From Merdimmobilis hominis (lineage in GTDB: Bacteria; Bacillota; Clostridia; Oscillospirales; Ruminococcaceae): a stretch of DNA of 64,000 nt. The notes below the pieces were generated by a model, which was not told the DNA's origin, did no database searches, and saw only the letters and a list, made by a program, of their open reading frames with translations. Both the position numbers and the translations under genes were made by a program. Shown here one piece after another: positions 25,002 through 33,557 of this stretch. How positions within the stretch are numbered: the first letter of the stretch is position 1; each line of letters starts with the position of its first letter. The stretch spans positions 1,400,738 to 1,464,737 of the forward strand of contig NZ_LT629939.1 in NCBI RefSeq assembly GCF_900104615.1. Direction: 5' to 3'.

Positions 25002-26186
25002 ATGCATGATCCCATGGAGCGGGCAACCGCGTTGTTGCCCCAATTGACCGAGTGGCGGCAGTACTTGCACCAGCACCCAGAGCTGGGCACCAACCTGCCT
25101 ATGACCTGCGCCTTTGTGGAGGCCCGGCTGCGGGAGATGGGGTATGACCCTCAGCCCATCTGCGAAGGGGGCTTGGTAGCGGTACTGGAAGGGGGAAAAC
25201 CGGGAAAGACTATCCTGCTGCGGGCGGATATGGATGCCCTGCCCATGGATGAGGAGAACGACCACCCCTTTAAAAGCCAGAACCCCGGCGCGGCCCACAC
25301 CTGTGGCCACGATATCCATACCGCCATGCTGCTGGGCGCGGCCAAGCTGTTGATGGAGGATCGGGAAGAACTCTGTGGCCGGGTCAAATTCATGTTCCAG
25401 CCCAATGAGGAAGGCCCTGGCGGCGCCCTTTTGATGATTGAGTCCGGCATCCTGGAAAATCCCCATGTGGATGCTTCCATGGGCTTCCACTGCAACGTGG
25501 GCCAGGTGATCGCCTCCGGCCAGATCGGGTACCGCATGGGCCCCATCATGGCCTCCACCGATGTGTTTGAGATCAAGGTCACCGGCAAAGGCGGCCACGG
25601 CGCCCGCCCGGAGGAGGGCGTCGACCCCATTAACATTATGATGCACATCCACGATACCCTCCAGACCATCAACAGCCGGGAGCGGCCCCAGCAGGAACCG
25701 GTGGTGCTGACCATCGGGCAGATTTCCGCTGGTGATGCGCCCAACACCATCCCTGCCGAGGGCACCATGTCCGGAACCATTCGCGCCTTCAACGAGGAAG
25801 TCCGCCAGTTTGTCAAACGGCGGCTGGTGGAGATCGCCCAAGGGGTGGCCTCCACTTTGGGAGGCAAGGCGGAGGTGGTTTTTAAGGCTGGCACCGCCGC
25901 CACCATCAACGATCCCAAGGTGGCCGGGGAGCTGTTCCGCTCCATCCAGGAGATCGTCCCGCCCGAGCGCCTGGTGGAACTGCCCGCCAGCATGGGTTCT
26001 GAGGATTATGCAGAGGTCTCTCTGCGGGTGCCCAGCGGGTTCTTCTGGCTGGGCATGGGCAATGAGGCGGAGGGTTACCCCTACAGTGTCCACAGCCCCA
26101 AGGCGGATTTTGATGAATCCGCTATGCCTTTGGGCACCGCCCTTTTCTTCCACTGTACAAAAGAATGGCTCAAAAACAATCAGTAA
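25002..26186 (+). CDS. M20D (HipO-type) amidohydrolase
   Basis: A 394-residue N-acyl-amino-acid or peptide amidohydrolase. Zinc ligands and catalytic motifs are visible: LLRADMDALPM, AHTCGHDIHTAML (C101, H103), FMFQPNEEGPGGA (catalytic Glu) and the final MGSEDYAEV. The lid domain includes the KGGHGARPEEGVDPI dimerisation loop. GAGGAGG precedes the ATG at 25002. The enzyme is cytoplasmic, without a signal peptide, and probably deacylates amino acids or splits small peptides. The next paralogue starts 277 bases downstream after a terminator; the two share most motifs and look like an old tandem duplication. Exact substrate unknown. Confidence 0.92.
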   Translation: MHDPMERATALLPQLTEWRQYLHQHPELGTNLPMTCAFVEARLREMGYDPQPICEGGLVAVLEGGKPGKTILLRADMDALPMDEENDHPFKSQNPGAAHTCGHDIHTAMLLGAAKLLMEDREELCGRVKFMFQPNEEGPGGALLMIESGILENPHVDASMGFHCNVGQVIASGQIGYRMGPIMASTDVFEIKVTGKGGHGARPEEGVDPINIMMHIHDTLQTINSRERPQQEPVVLTIGQISAGDAPNTIPAEGTMSGTIRAFNEEVRQFVKRRLVEIAQGVASTLGGKAEVVFKAGTAATINDPKVAGELFRSIQEIVPPERLVELPASMGSEDYAEVSLRVPSGFFWLGMGNEAEGYPYSVHSPKADFDESAMPLGTALFFHCTKEWLKNNQ

Positions 26187-26194
26187 TTCCAAGC

Positions 26195-26224
26195 AAGGCC
26201 CTGGGCGCATCCCAGGGCCTTTTT
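26195..26224 (+). terminator. Terminator between M20 paralogues
   Basis: Eleven-bp perfect stem (26195-26205 with 26211-26221), 5-nt loop and T run. Confidence 0.85.
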
Positions 26225-26382
26225 ATGGCAATGGCTGGGGGAGAAGGCGGGGATCCGGGGTAGGGCGGAGGGTCACAGGTTATAATATTGTCGCTTTCAC
26301 ACTTTAAATTGTGAATTATCCACAAGGTGGGATGAAGCAATTCATTTAAAATGGGAAAACTGCAAAAATCGGCCCCTGAGCC

Positions 26383-26410
26383 TTGCAATCCCCGACAAGA
26401 ATGGTATAAT
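26383..26410 (+). promoter_or_regulatory. Promoter of the second M20 gene
   Basis: TTGCAA (26383-26388), 16-bp spacer, TATAAT (26405-26410) with extended TGG. Confidence 0.65.
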
Positions 26411-26462
26411 GAACGTATACTTTAACGCATTAAACAGCGAATACTACCGGGAGGAAACAAAT

Positions 26463-27644
26463 ATGAACGACATTCTCAAACGGGCAGAGGAGCTCAAACC
26501 GGAAATCATCGCCTGGCGGCGCCACATCCATGAAAACCCTGAGGTCAGCGCGGTGCTCCCCGAGACCAGCGCCTATGTGATGACGGAGCTGAAAAAGATG
26601 GGCTACGAGCCCACTGAGTGCGGCGGCGGCGTCACCGCCGTTCTGGAGGGGGACCCCAATGGAAAGGTGTTCCTGCTGCGGGCGGATATGGATGCCCTGC
26701 CTATGGCAGAGGAGTCCGGCCTGCCTTTTTCCAGCAAGAACCCTAAAGCGGCCCACACCTGCGGTCACGACACCCACACCGCCATGCTGCTGGGTGCGGC
26801 CAAAATTCTGATGGAGAATAAGGACAAGGTCAAGGGCAGAGTTAAGTTCATGTTTCAACCCGGTGAAGAAGGATACAACGGCTGCAAACAAATGATAGCG
26901 GCCGGCATTTTGGAAAACCCCAAGGTGGATGCCGCTATGGGGATCCATAGCGCCACCGCCCAGGAGCACCCCACCGGCCATGTGATGTACTGCAACGGCC
27001 CTTCTATGGCCAGTGCGGATGCGTTTAAGATCACCGTCACTGGAAAAGGGGCCCATGGCGCCCGGCCGGAAAACGGCATCGACCCCATCAACATCCTGTG
27101 CCACATCCATTCCGCATTGCAGACCATCAACAGCCGGGAGCGGCCCCAGCAGGAGCCCCTCATTCTGACCATTGGCCAGCTGGTGGCCGGCGATGCCTGC
27201 AACATCATCCCCAACAGCGGCTTTATCAGTGGCACCATCCGGGCCTTTAACCAGGATGTGCGGATGCTGGCCAAACGCCGGTTCATCGAGATTGTAGAGG
27301 GTATCACCGCCACATTTGGCGGCAAGGTGGACATCGAGTGGACCACCGAGATGGCCCCCACCATCAACAACATTCCCCAGACCGACGAGCTGGTGGGCTA
27401 CGTCAAAGAGATGCTGGGGGAGGATAAGGTCCACTGCATCCCGGCGGGCATGGGCTCGGAGGATTTTTCCGAGGTGATGTTGGCAGTTCCCGGCAGCTAC
27501 CTGCGGGTGAGCCTGGGCAGCAACGACGAAGGCTATACTTATGGCGGCCACAACCCCAAGGTCTGCTTTAATGAAGAGGGCCTGCCGGTGGGCAGCGCCG
27601 TCTATGCCTATACCGCTATGAGCTGGCTGGCAAACCATCAATAA
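26463..27644 (+). CDS. M20D (HipO-type) amidohydrolase, second paralogue
   Basis: The ATG at 26463 with GGGAGG 8-9 bases upstream gives 393 residues; the longer upstream frame lacks a site. Motifs: LLRADMDALPMAEESG, AHTCGHDTHTAML, FMFQPGEEGYNGC, GAHGARPENGIDPINI, and MGSEDFSEVM. It is clearly homologous to the gene upstream and to those at 32373 and 50880. The active-site substitutions (for example YNGC where the neighbour has PGGA) suggest a different acyl or side-chain preference. It has its own promoter and is followed by a converging MarR gene. Confidence 0.93.
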   Translation: MNDILKRAEELKPEIIAWRRHIHENPEVSAVLPETSAYVMTELKKMGYEPTECGGGVTAVLEGDPNGKVFLLRADMDALPMAEESGLPFSSKNPKAAHTCGHDTHTAMLLGAAKILMENKDKVKGRVKFMFQPGEEGYNGCKQMIAAGILENPKVDAAMGIHSATAQEHPTGHVMYCNGPSMASADAFKITVTGKGAHGARPENGIDPINILCHIHSALQTINSRERPQQEPLILTIGQLVAGDACNIIPNSGFISGTIRAFNQDVRMLAKRRFIEIVEGITATFGGKVDIEWTTEMAPTINNIPQTDELVGYVKEMLGEDKVHCIPAGMGSEDFSEVMLAVPGSYLRVSLGSNDEGYTYGGHNPKVCFNEEGLPVGSAVYAYTAMSWLANHQ

Positions 27645-27660
27645 CAACAGGAAAATTGAC

Positions 27661-27682
27661 GGGGAGGCCCTAGGGCCTCCCC
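27661..27682 (+). terminator. Hairpin after second M20 gene
   Basis: Ten-bp perfect GC-rich stem (27661-27670 with 27673-27682) with a two-base loop; only a weak T stretch follows. Confidence 0.55.
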
Positions 27683-27915
27683 ATCGTTGTGTTCTGCTGC
27701 GGAAAGGGGATCCCCGCCCGTCATAGGGGTGAAATCCCCTTGTTTGGGTAAGTAGATAAAAACGGTATCTCCCTATGAACCAAAAGGGAGAAGTTTTGAT
27801 AAGTTTCTTAACTAATAAGCCGAATATCCATAGAAAAAAGCAATATTGGCCTTTTATTATTAGCAGATAAACAGAAAGCGACAAAAAGGGGCAAGCCCCC
27901 CGCAAATCCATCCAA

Positions 27916-27948
27916 AAAACCCCCGGGAAATCTATTCCCGGGGGTTTT
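27916..27948 (-). terminator. Bidirectional terminator before the MarR stop
   Basis: Fourteen-bp perfect stem (27916-27929 with 27935-27948) with As and Ts on both sides. It can end both the M20 transcript and the converging MarR gene. Confidence 0.8.
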
Positions 27949-27982
27949 GCTGAATTGGCGTCCGACTAGTGGGGCAATCCCT

Positions 27983-28525
27983 CTACTTGGCGGCCTTTTC
28001 TTTTTCCATGCTCGCTTTGCGGTCTGTATCGAGCCTCTCCTTCAGATCGATACAACGGTAGTGGAGAACTTTGTAGAAGGCGTCAATCTCCTCCTGGGTA
28101 CAAAATTTTAGCAGCCGCTCGTTAGTGGCCAACATCATCTGTACATCGTAAATCTTGTGTTGGCGGCAGAGGCGCAGCCCCTCTTCGGTGGGATAGAAGT
28201 GGTACACCCGGTAATTGCTTTTGCAGCGTTTGCGGGTGATATAGCCCTTTTTCTCAATCTTGGCGATGATCTGGGAGATGGCACTCTTGGTGCGGCAGGA
28301 CATTTCTGCCAGCTCGGTGACGGTGGCGCCTTCATGATCGCAGATATCGATGACCAGGTGGGCCTCGGTCATGTTGCTCAGTTCGCCAGTGCCGTAATCC
28401 CGGCTGATTTCATCGGCCTGATTGCGCAATGCCACAAAGGTATAGATATTGCTGGCTCTTTGGTAAAGTGGCTGAAACAAGTCGTTGATGGATTGGGATG
28501 GGTCCATTTCATCTATTTGCAGCAT
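27983..28525 (-). CDS. MarR-family transcriptional regulator
   Basis: A 180-residue protein with a winged helix-turn-helix: LSNMTEAHLVIDICDHEGATVTELAEMSCRTKSAISQIIAKIEKKGYITRKRCKSNYRVYHFYPTEEG, helices flanking the beta wing. AAGGATG precedes the ATG at 28525. Long N- and C-terminal helices form the dimer. It is transcribed away from a large AT-rich gap that held the now-deleted dipeptidase gene, and toward the M20 pair, so these catabolic genes are its natural candidate targets. The ligand is unknown. Confidence 0.9.
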   Translation of the reverse strand: MLQIDEMDPSQSINDLFQPLYQRASNIYTFVALRNQADEISRDYGTGELSNMTEAHLVIDICDHEGATVTELAEMSCRTKSAISQIIAKIEKKGYITRKRCKSNYRVYHFYPTEEGLRLCRQHKIYDVQMMLATNERLLKFCTQEEIDAFYKVLHYRCIDLKERLDTDRKASMEKEKAAK

Positions 28526-28668
28526 AATTTCACATCCTTAATTTGTATATTTTTATTGTACCATATTTTTCCCCGTTGTAAAGCACAGGAGATACAATGA
28601 GATTCTAGTCAAAAATACCAGAAAGTACAAACCTGATTTATTGTTTTGATAAATTTTTTCAAAACCCC

Positions 28669-28697
28669 TTGACAGATATTGTTTAGAAAGTTAACAT
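28669..28697 (+). promoter_or_regulatory. Promoter left behind by a deleted gene
   Basis: TTGACA (28669-28674), a 17-bp spacer and TAACAT (28692-28697). It now leads only to the coding remnant at 28880-29029. Confidence 0.5.
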
Positions 28698-28879
28698 TTT
28701 AATAAACCTTAAAATTGAGATTTATCCAAGCTATTCGGCTGCATATATATTCTAAAAATTTTATTAATGTGCTTAATATAATTTTGTCAGTTCGCTGCGA
28801 ATAATTGTGTTTGAGGTAAATAATTAGGACTTCGGGGGCAATTAAAACTCGAAAAAGCGCTTTGTTGGTTTGAAATTCT

Positions 28880-29029
28880 ATAGGCGAAGGCGTTTTTGAA
28901 AACGGCCTTGAACTTCAAGAGGTTGGCCTCCTCTTTGACCAGCTCCACTGGGATGGCTTCACCGACGATGAGATTGAAAAAATAGCCTGGAAAAACGCCG
29001 CCCGGGTCATGGGGGATTTCATGCGCTAG
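28880..29029 (+). pseudogene. C-terminal remnant of a dipeptidase-like (M19) gene
   Basis: One frame reads 49 codons to a TAG at 29027-29029, with a GC-rich coding pattern and FTDDEIEKIAWKNAARVMGDFMR at the end, which looks like the closing helix of membrane-dipeptidase/M19 or related amidohydrolase proteins. There is no start codon with a ribosome site, and the sequence upstream (28700-28870) is AT-rich and non-coding. A promoter before and a terminator after survive, so an internal deletion removed nearly all the gene. The family call is from the short tail only. Confidence 0.5.
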
Positions 29030-29068
29030 TTCCTTTCACTTCCATTTCAATAACTTTCTTTCCTCACT

Positions 29069-29120
29069 GAAGAAGAGGCTCGGCCGCAAGGCCGGGTCTC
29101 TTCTCTTTTTGCCCAAATCC
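29069..29120 (+). terminator. Terminator of the deleted gene
   Basis: An imperfect stem around a CGGCC-GCAA-GGCCG core with flanking AAGAGG/TCTCTT pairing, then CTTTTTG. Confidence 0.65.
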
Positions 29121-29122
29121 TC

Positions 29123-29150
29123 TTGTGTTCTACTGCAAAAATGGTATAAT
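29123..29150 (+). promoter_or_regulatory. Promoter of the ornithine-cyclodeaminase-family operon
   Basis: TTGTGT (29123-29128), 16-bp spacer, TATAAT (29145-29150) with extended TGG. Confidence 0.6.
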
Positions 29151-29203
29151 AGAACCAAATTGGTTAGCAAGAAGAAACTTGACATTAGACAGGAGGATTC
29201 ACT

Positions 29204-30187
29204 ATGAGCAAGACTTTACTGGTCAGCAATGCTGAGGCGGAACGCCTTTTAAAGATGGGCGACTGCATCGCCGCCATGGATGAGGTGCTGCGGGATGTCT
29301 CCGCCGGAGCTATCACCATGCTGCAGCGGTCGATGATCCACCATAAAAACGGCAACATCCTTGCCGGAATGCCCTCCACCATTGACACCAAGGAGATCAC
29401 CGGCAGCAAAGTCACCATTTTCCCTGGCCCAGAGGCCCGCAAAAATGGCACCGCCCAGGGCATTGTGCCCATCTTTGACACGGTGACTGGCAGCCTGATC
29501 GCCATTGTGGGTGCCGAGTGCATCACCACCATCCGCACCGCTGCCACCAGCGCCAGTGCCACCCGCCTTCTGGCCCGGGAAGATGCCTCGGTTCTTGGCA
29601 TCCTAGGGGCTGGAAAACTGGGCCGGGCCCATGTGGAAGCGATCTCCTTGGTGCGCCCTATTAAAAAGGTATATATTTGGGATATTGTCCCCGAAGCGGT
29701 GGATGCCTACTGCGCAGAGATGGCCAAAGCCTACCCCAACATTACTTTCATCCCCTGCAAGACCGCCAAAGAAGCTGTGGTGGATGCGGATATCCTCTGC
29801 ACCGTCACCAAAGCCCAGGAGCCCATTGTGGAGGGCGAGTGGCTGAAATCCGGCGTCCACATCAACGCGGTGGGCGCTTGTTCCCCTGTCGCCCGGGAGA
29901 TGGCGACAAGCGTTGTGCAGAAGGCCCGGGTCTATGTGGATAAGACCGAAGCTGCCCTGCGGGACGGCGGAGACCTGGTCATCCCCATGAACGCAGGGGA
30001 GTGGAGCGCCGACAAGGTGGTCGGCGAAGTGGGTGAAATCCTGCTGGGCAAACTGGAAGGCCGCAAGACCGCTGAAGAAATTACCATGTTTGAGACAGTG
30101 GGCATCGCGGTGGAGGACCTGGCCAGCGCATATCTGATTTATCAAAAAGCCAAAGAACAGGGGATCGGCCTGGAGGTCGAGCTGTAA
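29204..30187 (+). CDS. Ornithine cyclodeaminase / mu-crystallin family protein
   Basis: A 327-residue NAD(P)-dependent enzyme of the OCD/alanine dehydrogenase/mu-crystallin family. The N-terminal domain (NAEAERLLKMGDCIAAMDEVLRDV, then a long IVPIFDTVTGSLIAIVGAECITTIRTAATSASATRLLA) carries the substrate-binding Lys/Arg region. The Rossmann motif VLGILGAGKLGRAHVEAI follows and the INAVGACSPVAREMATSVV segment closes the site. AGGAGG precedes the ATG at 29204. The stop overlaps the next ATG by one base, so the DUF6506 protein is translationally coupled. Reactions in this family range from ornithine to proline conversion to imine reduction; the substrate is not decided. Confidence 0.92.
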   Translation: MSKTLLVSNAEAERLLKMGDCIAAMDEVLRDVSAGAITMLQRSMIHHKNGNILAGMPSTIDTKEITGSKVTIFPGPEARKNGTAQGIVPIFDTVTGSLIAIVGAECITTIRTAATSASATRLLAREDASVLGILGAGKLGRAHVEAISLVRPIKKVYIWDIVPEAVDAYCAEMAKAYPNITFIPCKTAKEAVVDADILCTVTKAQEPIVEGEWLKSGVHINAVGACSPVAREMATSVVQKARVYVDKTEAALRDGGDLVIPMNAGEWSADKVVGEVGEILLGKLEGRKTAEEITMFETVGIAVEDLASAYLIYQKAKEQGIGLEVEL

Positions 30188-30483
30188 TGAAAAAGGTCTT
30201 TGCCTTTCTTTTGATGACCGACCAGGGCCCGGAGGAAACCCGTACCCTCCCTGGGGAGCGGATGGACACCTTGTTTGTGCCAGTGCGCTCCCTCCAGGAG
30301 GGCTGCGACACCGTCCGCTGCCTCGTGGCGGAACAAGGGCTGGGTGCGGTGGAGCTCTGCGGGGCGTTCGGCCCCGAAGGGGCAGCAGCGGTCAAAGAGG
30401 CCGCCGGTCCAGCTGTTGCGGTGGGCTACGTGACCCACTCCCCCAGCGAGGATGGTTTATTCCAAACATTCTTTGCAGAGTAG
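30187..30483 (+). CDS. DUF6506-like small protein
   Basis: A 98-residue protein beginning MKKVFAFLLMTDQGPEETRTLPG and containing VGYVTHSPSEDGLFQTFF near the end, as I recall from DUF6506 members. No cofactor motif or membrane segment is visible. Its ATG shares a base with the OCD-family stop, so the two are made together and likely act in one pathway. A role as a small accessory or regulatory subunit is only inferred from coupling. Confidence 0.7.
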   Translation: MKKVFAFLLMTDQGPEETRTLPGERMDTLFVPVRSLQEGCDTVRCLVAEQGLGAVELCGAFGPEGAAAVKEAAGPAVAVGYVTHSPSEDGLFQTFFAE

Positions 30484-30496
30484 GAGGGGGTTGCCT

Positions 30497-30850
30497 GTGG
30501 CCAAAAACATCCAAGTTAAGCCGGGAAAAGCGGGTTCCGTCTTGGGATTGATCGTGGGCTGTATCTTTGTGGGGATCGGCTTGTTTGTGGTCATTCCCAC
30601 CTTGGGCCCCTTTGGCATTTTTTGGACGCTGGGCGCCGGCGCCATTGCCGTGGTCAATGGAATCAATGTATTTTCACAGAAGGGGGTCGCCACCCACACG
30701 ATTGTGGTGGAGGATGACTTCCCCCAAGGGAATGCTTCGATCCATTCCCCAGAGGAGAGGCTTCGCCGGCTGGAGGATTTGTACCAAAAGGGACTGGTCA
30801 CTCGGGAGGAGTACGACCAATCCCGCAAGCGGATTTTGGAGGAGTTATAA
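30497..30850 (+). CDS. Small membrane protein with C-terminal SHOCT domain
   Basis: The GTG at 30497 has AGGAGGGGG upstream and gives 117 residues. Two hydrophobic helices (about 15-37 and 42-60; VLGLIVGCIFVGIGLFVVIPTL and FGIFWTLGAGAIAVVNGI) are followed by a cytosolic SHOCT motif, EERLRRLEDLYQKGLVTREEYDQSRKRIL. SHOCT segments are often oligomerisation elements. It is 13 bases after the DUF6506 stop and so probably belongs to the same operon. Confidence 0.85.
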   Translation: MAKNIQVKPGKAGSVLGLIVGCIFVGIGLFVVIPTLGPFGIFWTLGAGAIAVVNGINVFSQKGVATHTIVVEDDFPQGNASIHSPEERLRRLEDLYQKGLVTREEYDQSRKRILEEL

Positions 30851-30927
30851 AAAATACCAGAGGGGTTTTCCACGATTCCCTCCTCCTGCTGTGGAAAAAG
30901 GCAGGGAAATGGAGCTCCCCCTGGATG

Positions 30928-30987
30928 AAACCAATGAAACCCCCGGAGGGCAGCACCAATGCTGCCCTCCGGGGGTTTCATTGGTTT
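30928..30987. terminator. Very long perfect hairpin (28-bp stem)
   Basis: 30928-30955 pairs perfectly with 30960-30987 around a 4-nt loop. It is at the operon end but lacks a T run, so a plain intrinsic terminator is not certain; it could be a mRNA 3' stabiliser or small palindromic element. Confidence 0.5.
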
Positions 30988-31251
30988 GCGCGCCGGTCTT
31001 GTAGCCAAAATAGGAGTTTAGCCGCCAGGGATTCCCCGTCGTAAGGGAAGAAGCTCTTTGGGCTCCACTTCCCCATTTTGCAAAACAATGAAATATGGGC
31101 CTATTTTTTGTTTTGAATGCTCCACAAAAACGCCCCGCAGGGTTTCACTCCATCCGGAACTTGGGTTGCTTGGGGGAAGGATGGGCAAAAATTCCCCAGG
31201 GAATTTGTCGCAAGCTCCAGAAAGGGGTAGGGCATTTGGAGCATTCGTCAA
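30988..31251. other. Intergenic region without a recognised gene
   Basis: About 260 bases between the long hairpin and the EamA promoter. No convincing gene or RNA fold. Confidence 0.4.
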
Positions 31252-31280
31252 TTTACTTTACTCTGCAAAATTGATATACT
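31252..31280 (+). promoter_or_regulatory. Promoter of the EamA transporter
   Basis: TTTACT (31252-31257), 17-bp spacer, TATACT (31275-31280). Confidence 0.55.
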
Positions 31281-31340
31281 CATCTTATCGCGGTTCCAAC
31301 AGTTAGAAAGCAGAATGAAACAATCTGGGAGGTAACGGAA

Positions 31341-32300
31341 TTGGAAAACCAACAAAGAGGGGTCTTTAAAGTCTACCTGGTCTGTGTCTTGGGCATGGTC
31401 GTAGGTTCCTTCATCTCCCCGCTGATCAAACTCATCATCCAAACCGGGGTGGATGCTGCGGTTATCACCTTTTACCGGCTGCTGTTTGTCTCGGTGCTGG
31501 TATTGCCGGTGCTCTTCTCCAAATGGGAAAATCGGGAGAAGGTCAAGGCCATGACCAAAACCTCCTGGCTTCAGGTCATCGGGTATTCCATGTGCAAAAC
31601 CTTTGCCTTAATTGCCTGGGCAGAGGCCCTCAACCAAGGCACGTCAGCCTTTATCTGCAACACCCTGGGCAACTGCACCACCATCTTTGTGGTGGTGATG
31701 GCGTGGGTATTCCTCCATGAAAAAACCTCGGCCCGGGCCTTGGTGGGGGTGGCCATCTGCCTGGCAGGCGTCTTTATCATCGGTGCGGATGAACTGGGAG
31801 GCGGCGTCGGCGGAAGCGCCTTGGGCATCGCCCTCATTATGACCTCTGCTGTGCTCAATGCCGGCAACCAGGTGTTCGCCCGCGCAGTGCGCAAGGAATT
31901 GGACCTGCTGCCCCTGTTGGGGGTAGACTACTGCCTGGGGACTATTATCACTGGGGTCTATGGCCTTCTCACCGGCGCGGATTTCCGCCTCAACTTAAAA
32001 GCGGTCTTTTATATGGCAATCCTCAGCTGGTTCTGCACCCTGTTCTGCCACACCGCCCCCATTTGGGCGATGAAGTACATCAATGTTGTCACTGCCTCGG
32101 TCATCAACCTGGCGGGGCCGTTTATCACCGCTATTGTGGCCTTCTTCCTCCTAGGGGAGGTGCCCAAGCCCATGACCTATGTGGGTGCGGCGGTGATGAT
32201 CGCCGGTTTGATCTACTATGTGATTGTGGACCAAAAGGAAGCTCAAAAGGCAATGGAGGCCAAAGCCGCAGCCCTGGCGGAAGGGGATCAGCCCCAGTAG
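31341..32300 (+). CDS. EamA-family drug/metabolite transporter (DMT)
   Basis: A 319-residue membrane protein with ten predicted helices in two EamA repeats. GGGAGG precedes the TTG at 31341. The first repeat ends near NTLGNCTTIFVVVMAWVFLHEKTSARALVGVAICLAGVF and the second near VINLAGPFITAIVAFFLLGEVPKPMTYVGAAVMIAGLI, both typical of the family. It probably exports or imports a small metabolite such as an amino acid. It lies between the OCD operon and another M20 gene, consistent with amino-acid traffic, but specificity is unknown. Confidence 0.92.
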   Translation: MENQQRGVFKVYLVCVLGMVVGSFISPLIKLIIQTGVDAAVITFYRLLFVSVLVLPVLFSKWENREKVKAMTKTSWLQVIGYSMCKTFALIAWAEALNQGTSAFICNTLGNCTTIFVVVMAWVFLHEKTSARALVGVAICLAGVFIIGADELGGGVGGSALGIALIMTSAVLNAGNQVFARAVRKELDLLPLLGVDYCLGTIITGVYGLLTGADFRLNLKAVFYMAILSWFCTLFCHTAPIWAMKYINVVTASVINLAGPFITAIVAFFLLGEVPKPMTYVGAAVMIAGLIYYVIVDQKEAQKAMEAKAAALAEGDQPQ

Positions 32301-32322
32301 CCGTGTTTGCCCATTCAGTAAG

Positions 32323-32358
32323 AAAACTCCCCTGGGGGTATGTCCCCAGGGGAGTTTT
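32323..32358. terminator. Bidirectional terminator between EamA and M20 genes
   Basis: Fifteen-bp perfect stem (32323-32337 with 32344-32358), 6-nt loop, As before and Ts after. It serves both converging genes. Confidence 0.85.
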
Positions 32359-32372
32359 GCTGTTTGTTTTGG

Positions 32373-33557
32373 TTATTTGTGCTCCTCCAACCAGCGCAGA
32401 GCGCAGTGGGTGAAGCAGGCGGAGCCGAGATATAAGCCTTCGTCGTTGAAACGTACCTTGGGATGGTGGCCGCCGAAGCAGTAACCTTCCTCACAGGAGC
32501 CCAGGGAAAGGCGCATAAACACGCCGGGCACCCGGCTGATGACTTCGGAGAAGTCCTCGGAGCCCATAGAGGGTTCGCAGGTGGAGACGTGGTCGTCGCC
32601 CAGGAGCTCTTTCAGGTAACCTTCCATTTCGCTGCCTACGGTCAGGTCATTGACGGTGGCAAGTCCGGTGGATTGGCAGTCCACCACAGCGGTGCCGCCC
32701 AGGGATTCGGCCACCCCTTTGGAAATTTCATTGAGGCGGCGGATAAACAGCTGGCGGGATTCCTCGCTGAAGGCGCGGATAGAGCCTCTCATATACCCTT
32801 CATTGGGGATAATGTTGGGAGCATCACCGCAGACCAGCTGGCCGAGGGTCAAGACCATGGGCTCCAGCTGTTTGCGCTCCCGGCTGTTGATGGTCTGGAG
32901 CATGCCGTGGATATGGCAGAGGATGTTCAGAGGGTCGACACCGGCCTCAGGGCGTGCGCCATGGGCGCCTTTGCCGGTGACGGTGATGGTGAACATATCA
33001 CAGGAGGCCATAGCTGGGCCAGGGGAATACACCACATGGCCGGTGGGGACATCCAGGCCGGCGAAGGAGTGGAAGCCCATAGCAGCATCTACATGGGGGT
33101 TTTCCAGAACGCCAGCCTCCACCATTTTATGGCCGCCGCCGTGGCCTTCTTCACCAGGCTGGAACATGAATTTAACCTTACCGCCTGCAAGGTTATCTTT
33201 GTTGTCCATCAGCAGCTTGGCGGCGCCCAGCAGCATGGAGGTGTGGGTGTCGTGGCCGCAGGTGTGGGCCGATTTGGCAACCTGGCTGGAGAAAGCCTCG
33301 CCGGAGTCCTCATCCATGGGCAGGGCGTCCATGTCCGCCCGCAGCAGAAGGGTTTTGCCAGGCTTTCCGCTGTCCAGGACGGCGACAACGCCGCCGCCGC
33401 ACTCCTGGGGCTCGTACCCCATTTTTTTCAATTCCTCGGTGACGAGGGCTACCGTTTTGGGGAGATCAAGGCCCACTTCGGGCTGCATGTGAATCTGATG
33501 GCGCCAGGAGATGATTTCGGGGGCGAGGGCTTTTGCCTGTTCCAAAATAGTTTGCAT
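32373..33557 (-). CDS. M20D (HipO-type) amidohydrolase, third paralogue
   Basis: 394 residues with AAAGGAGG before the ATG at 33557. Motifs: LLRADMDALPMDEDSG, AHTCGHDTHTSML, FMFQPGEEGHGGG, KGAHGARPEAGVDPL and MGSEDFSEVISRVPG. The Q-P-E-V-G-L and HTCGHD motifs group it with the pair at 25002 and 26463. It converges on the EamA transporter gene. It probably deacylates N-acyl amino acids or small peptides; no signal peptide. A fourth related copy lies at 50880. Confidence 0.93.
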   Translation of the reverse strand: MQTILEQAKALAPEIISWRHQIHMQPEVGLDLPKTVALVTEELKKMGYEPQECGGGVVAVLDSGKPGKTLLLRADMDALPMDEDSGEAFSSQVAKSAHTCGHDTHTSMLLGAAKLLMDNKDNLAGGKVKFMFQPGEEGHGGGHKMVEAGVLENPHVDAAMGFHSFAGLDVPTGHVVYSPGPAMASCDMFTITVTGKGAHGARPEAGVDPLNILCHIHGMLQTINSRERKQLEPMVLTLGQLVCGDAPNIIPNEGYMRGSIRAFSEESRQLFIRRLNEISKGVAESLGGTAVVDCQSTGLATVNDLTVGSEMEGYLKELLGDDHVSTCEPSMGSEDFSEVISRVPGVFMRLSLGSCEEGYCFGGHHPKVRFNDEGLYLGSACFTHCALRWLEEHK

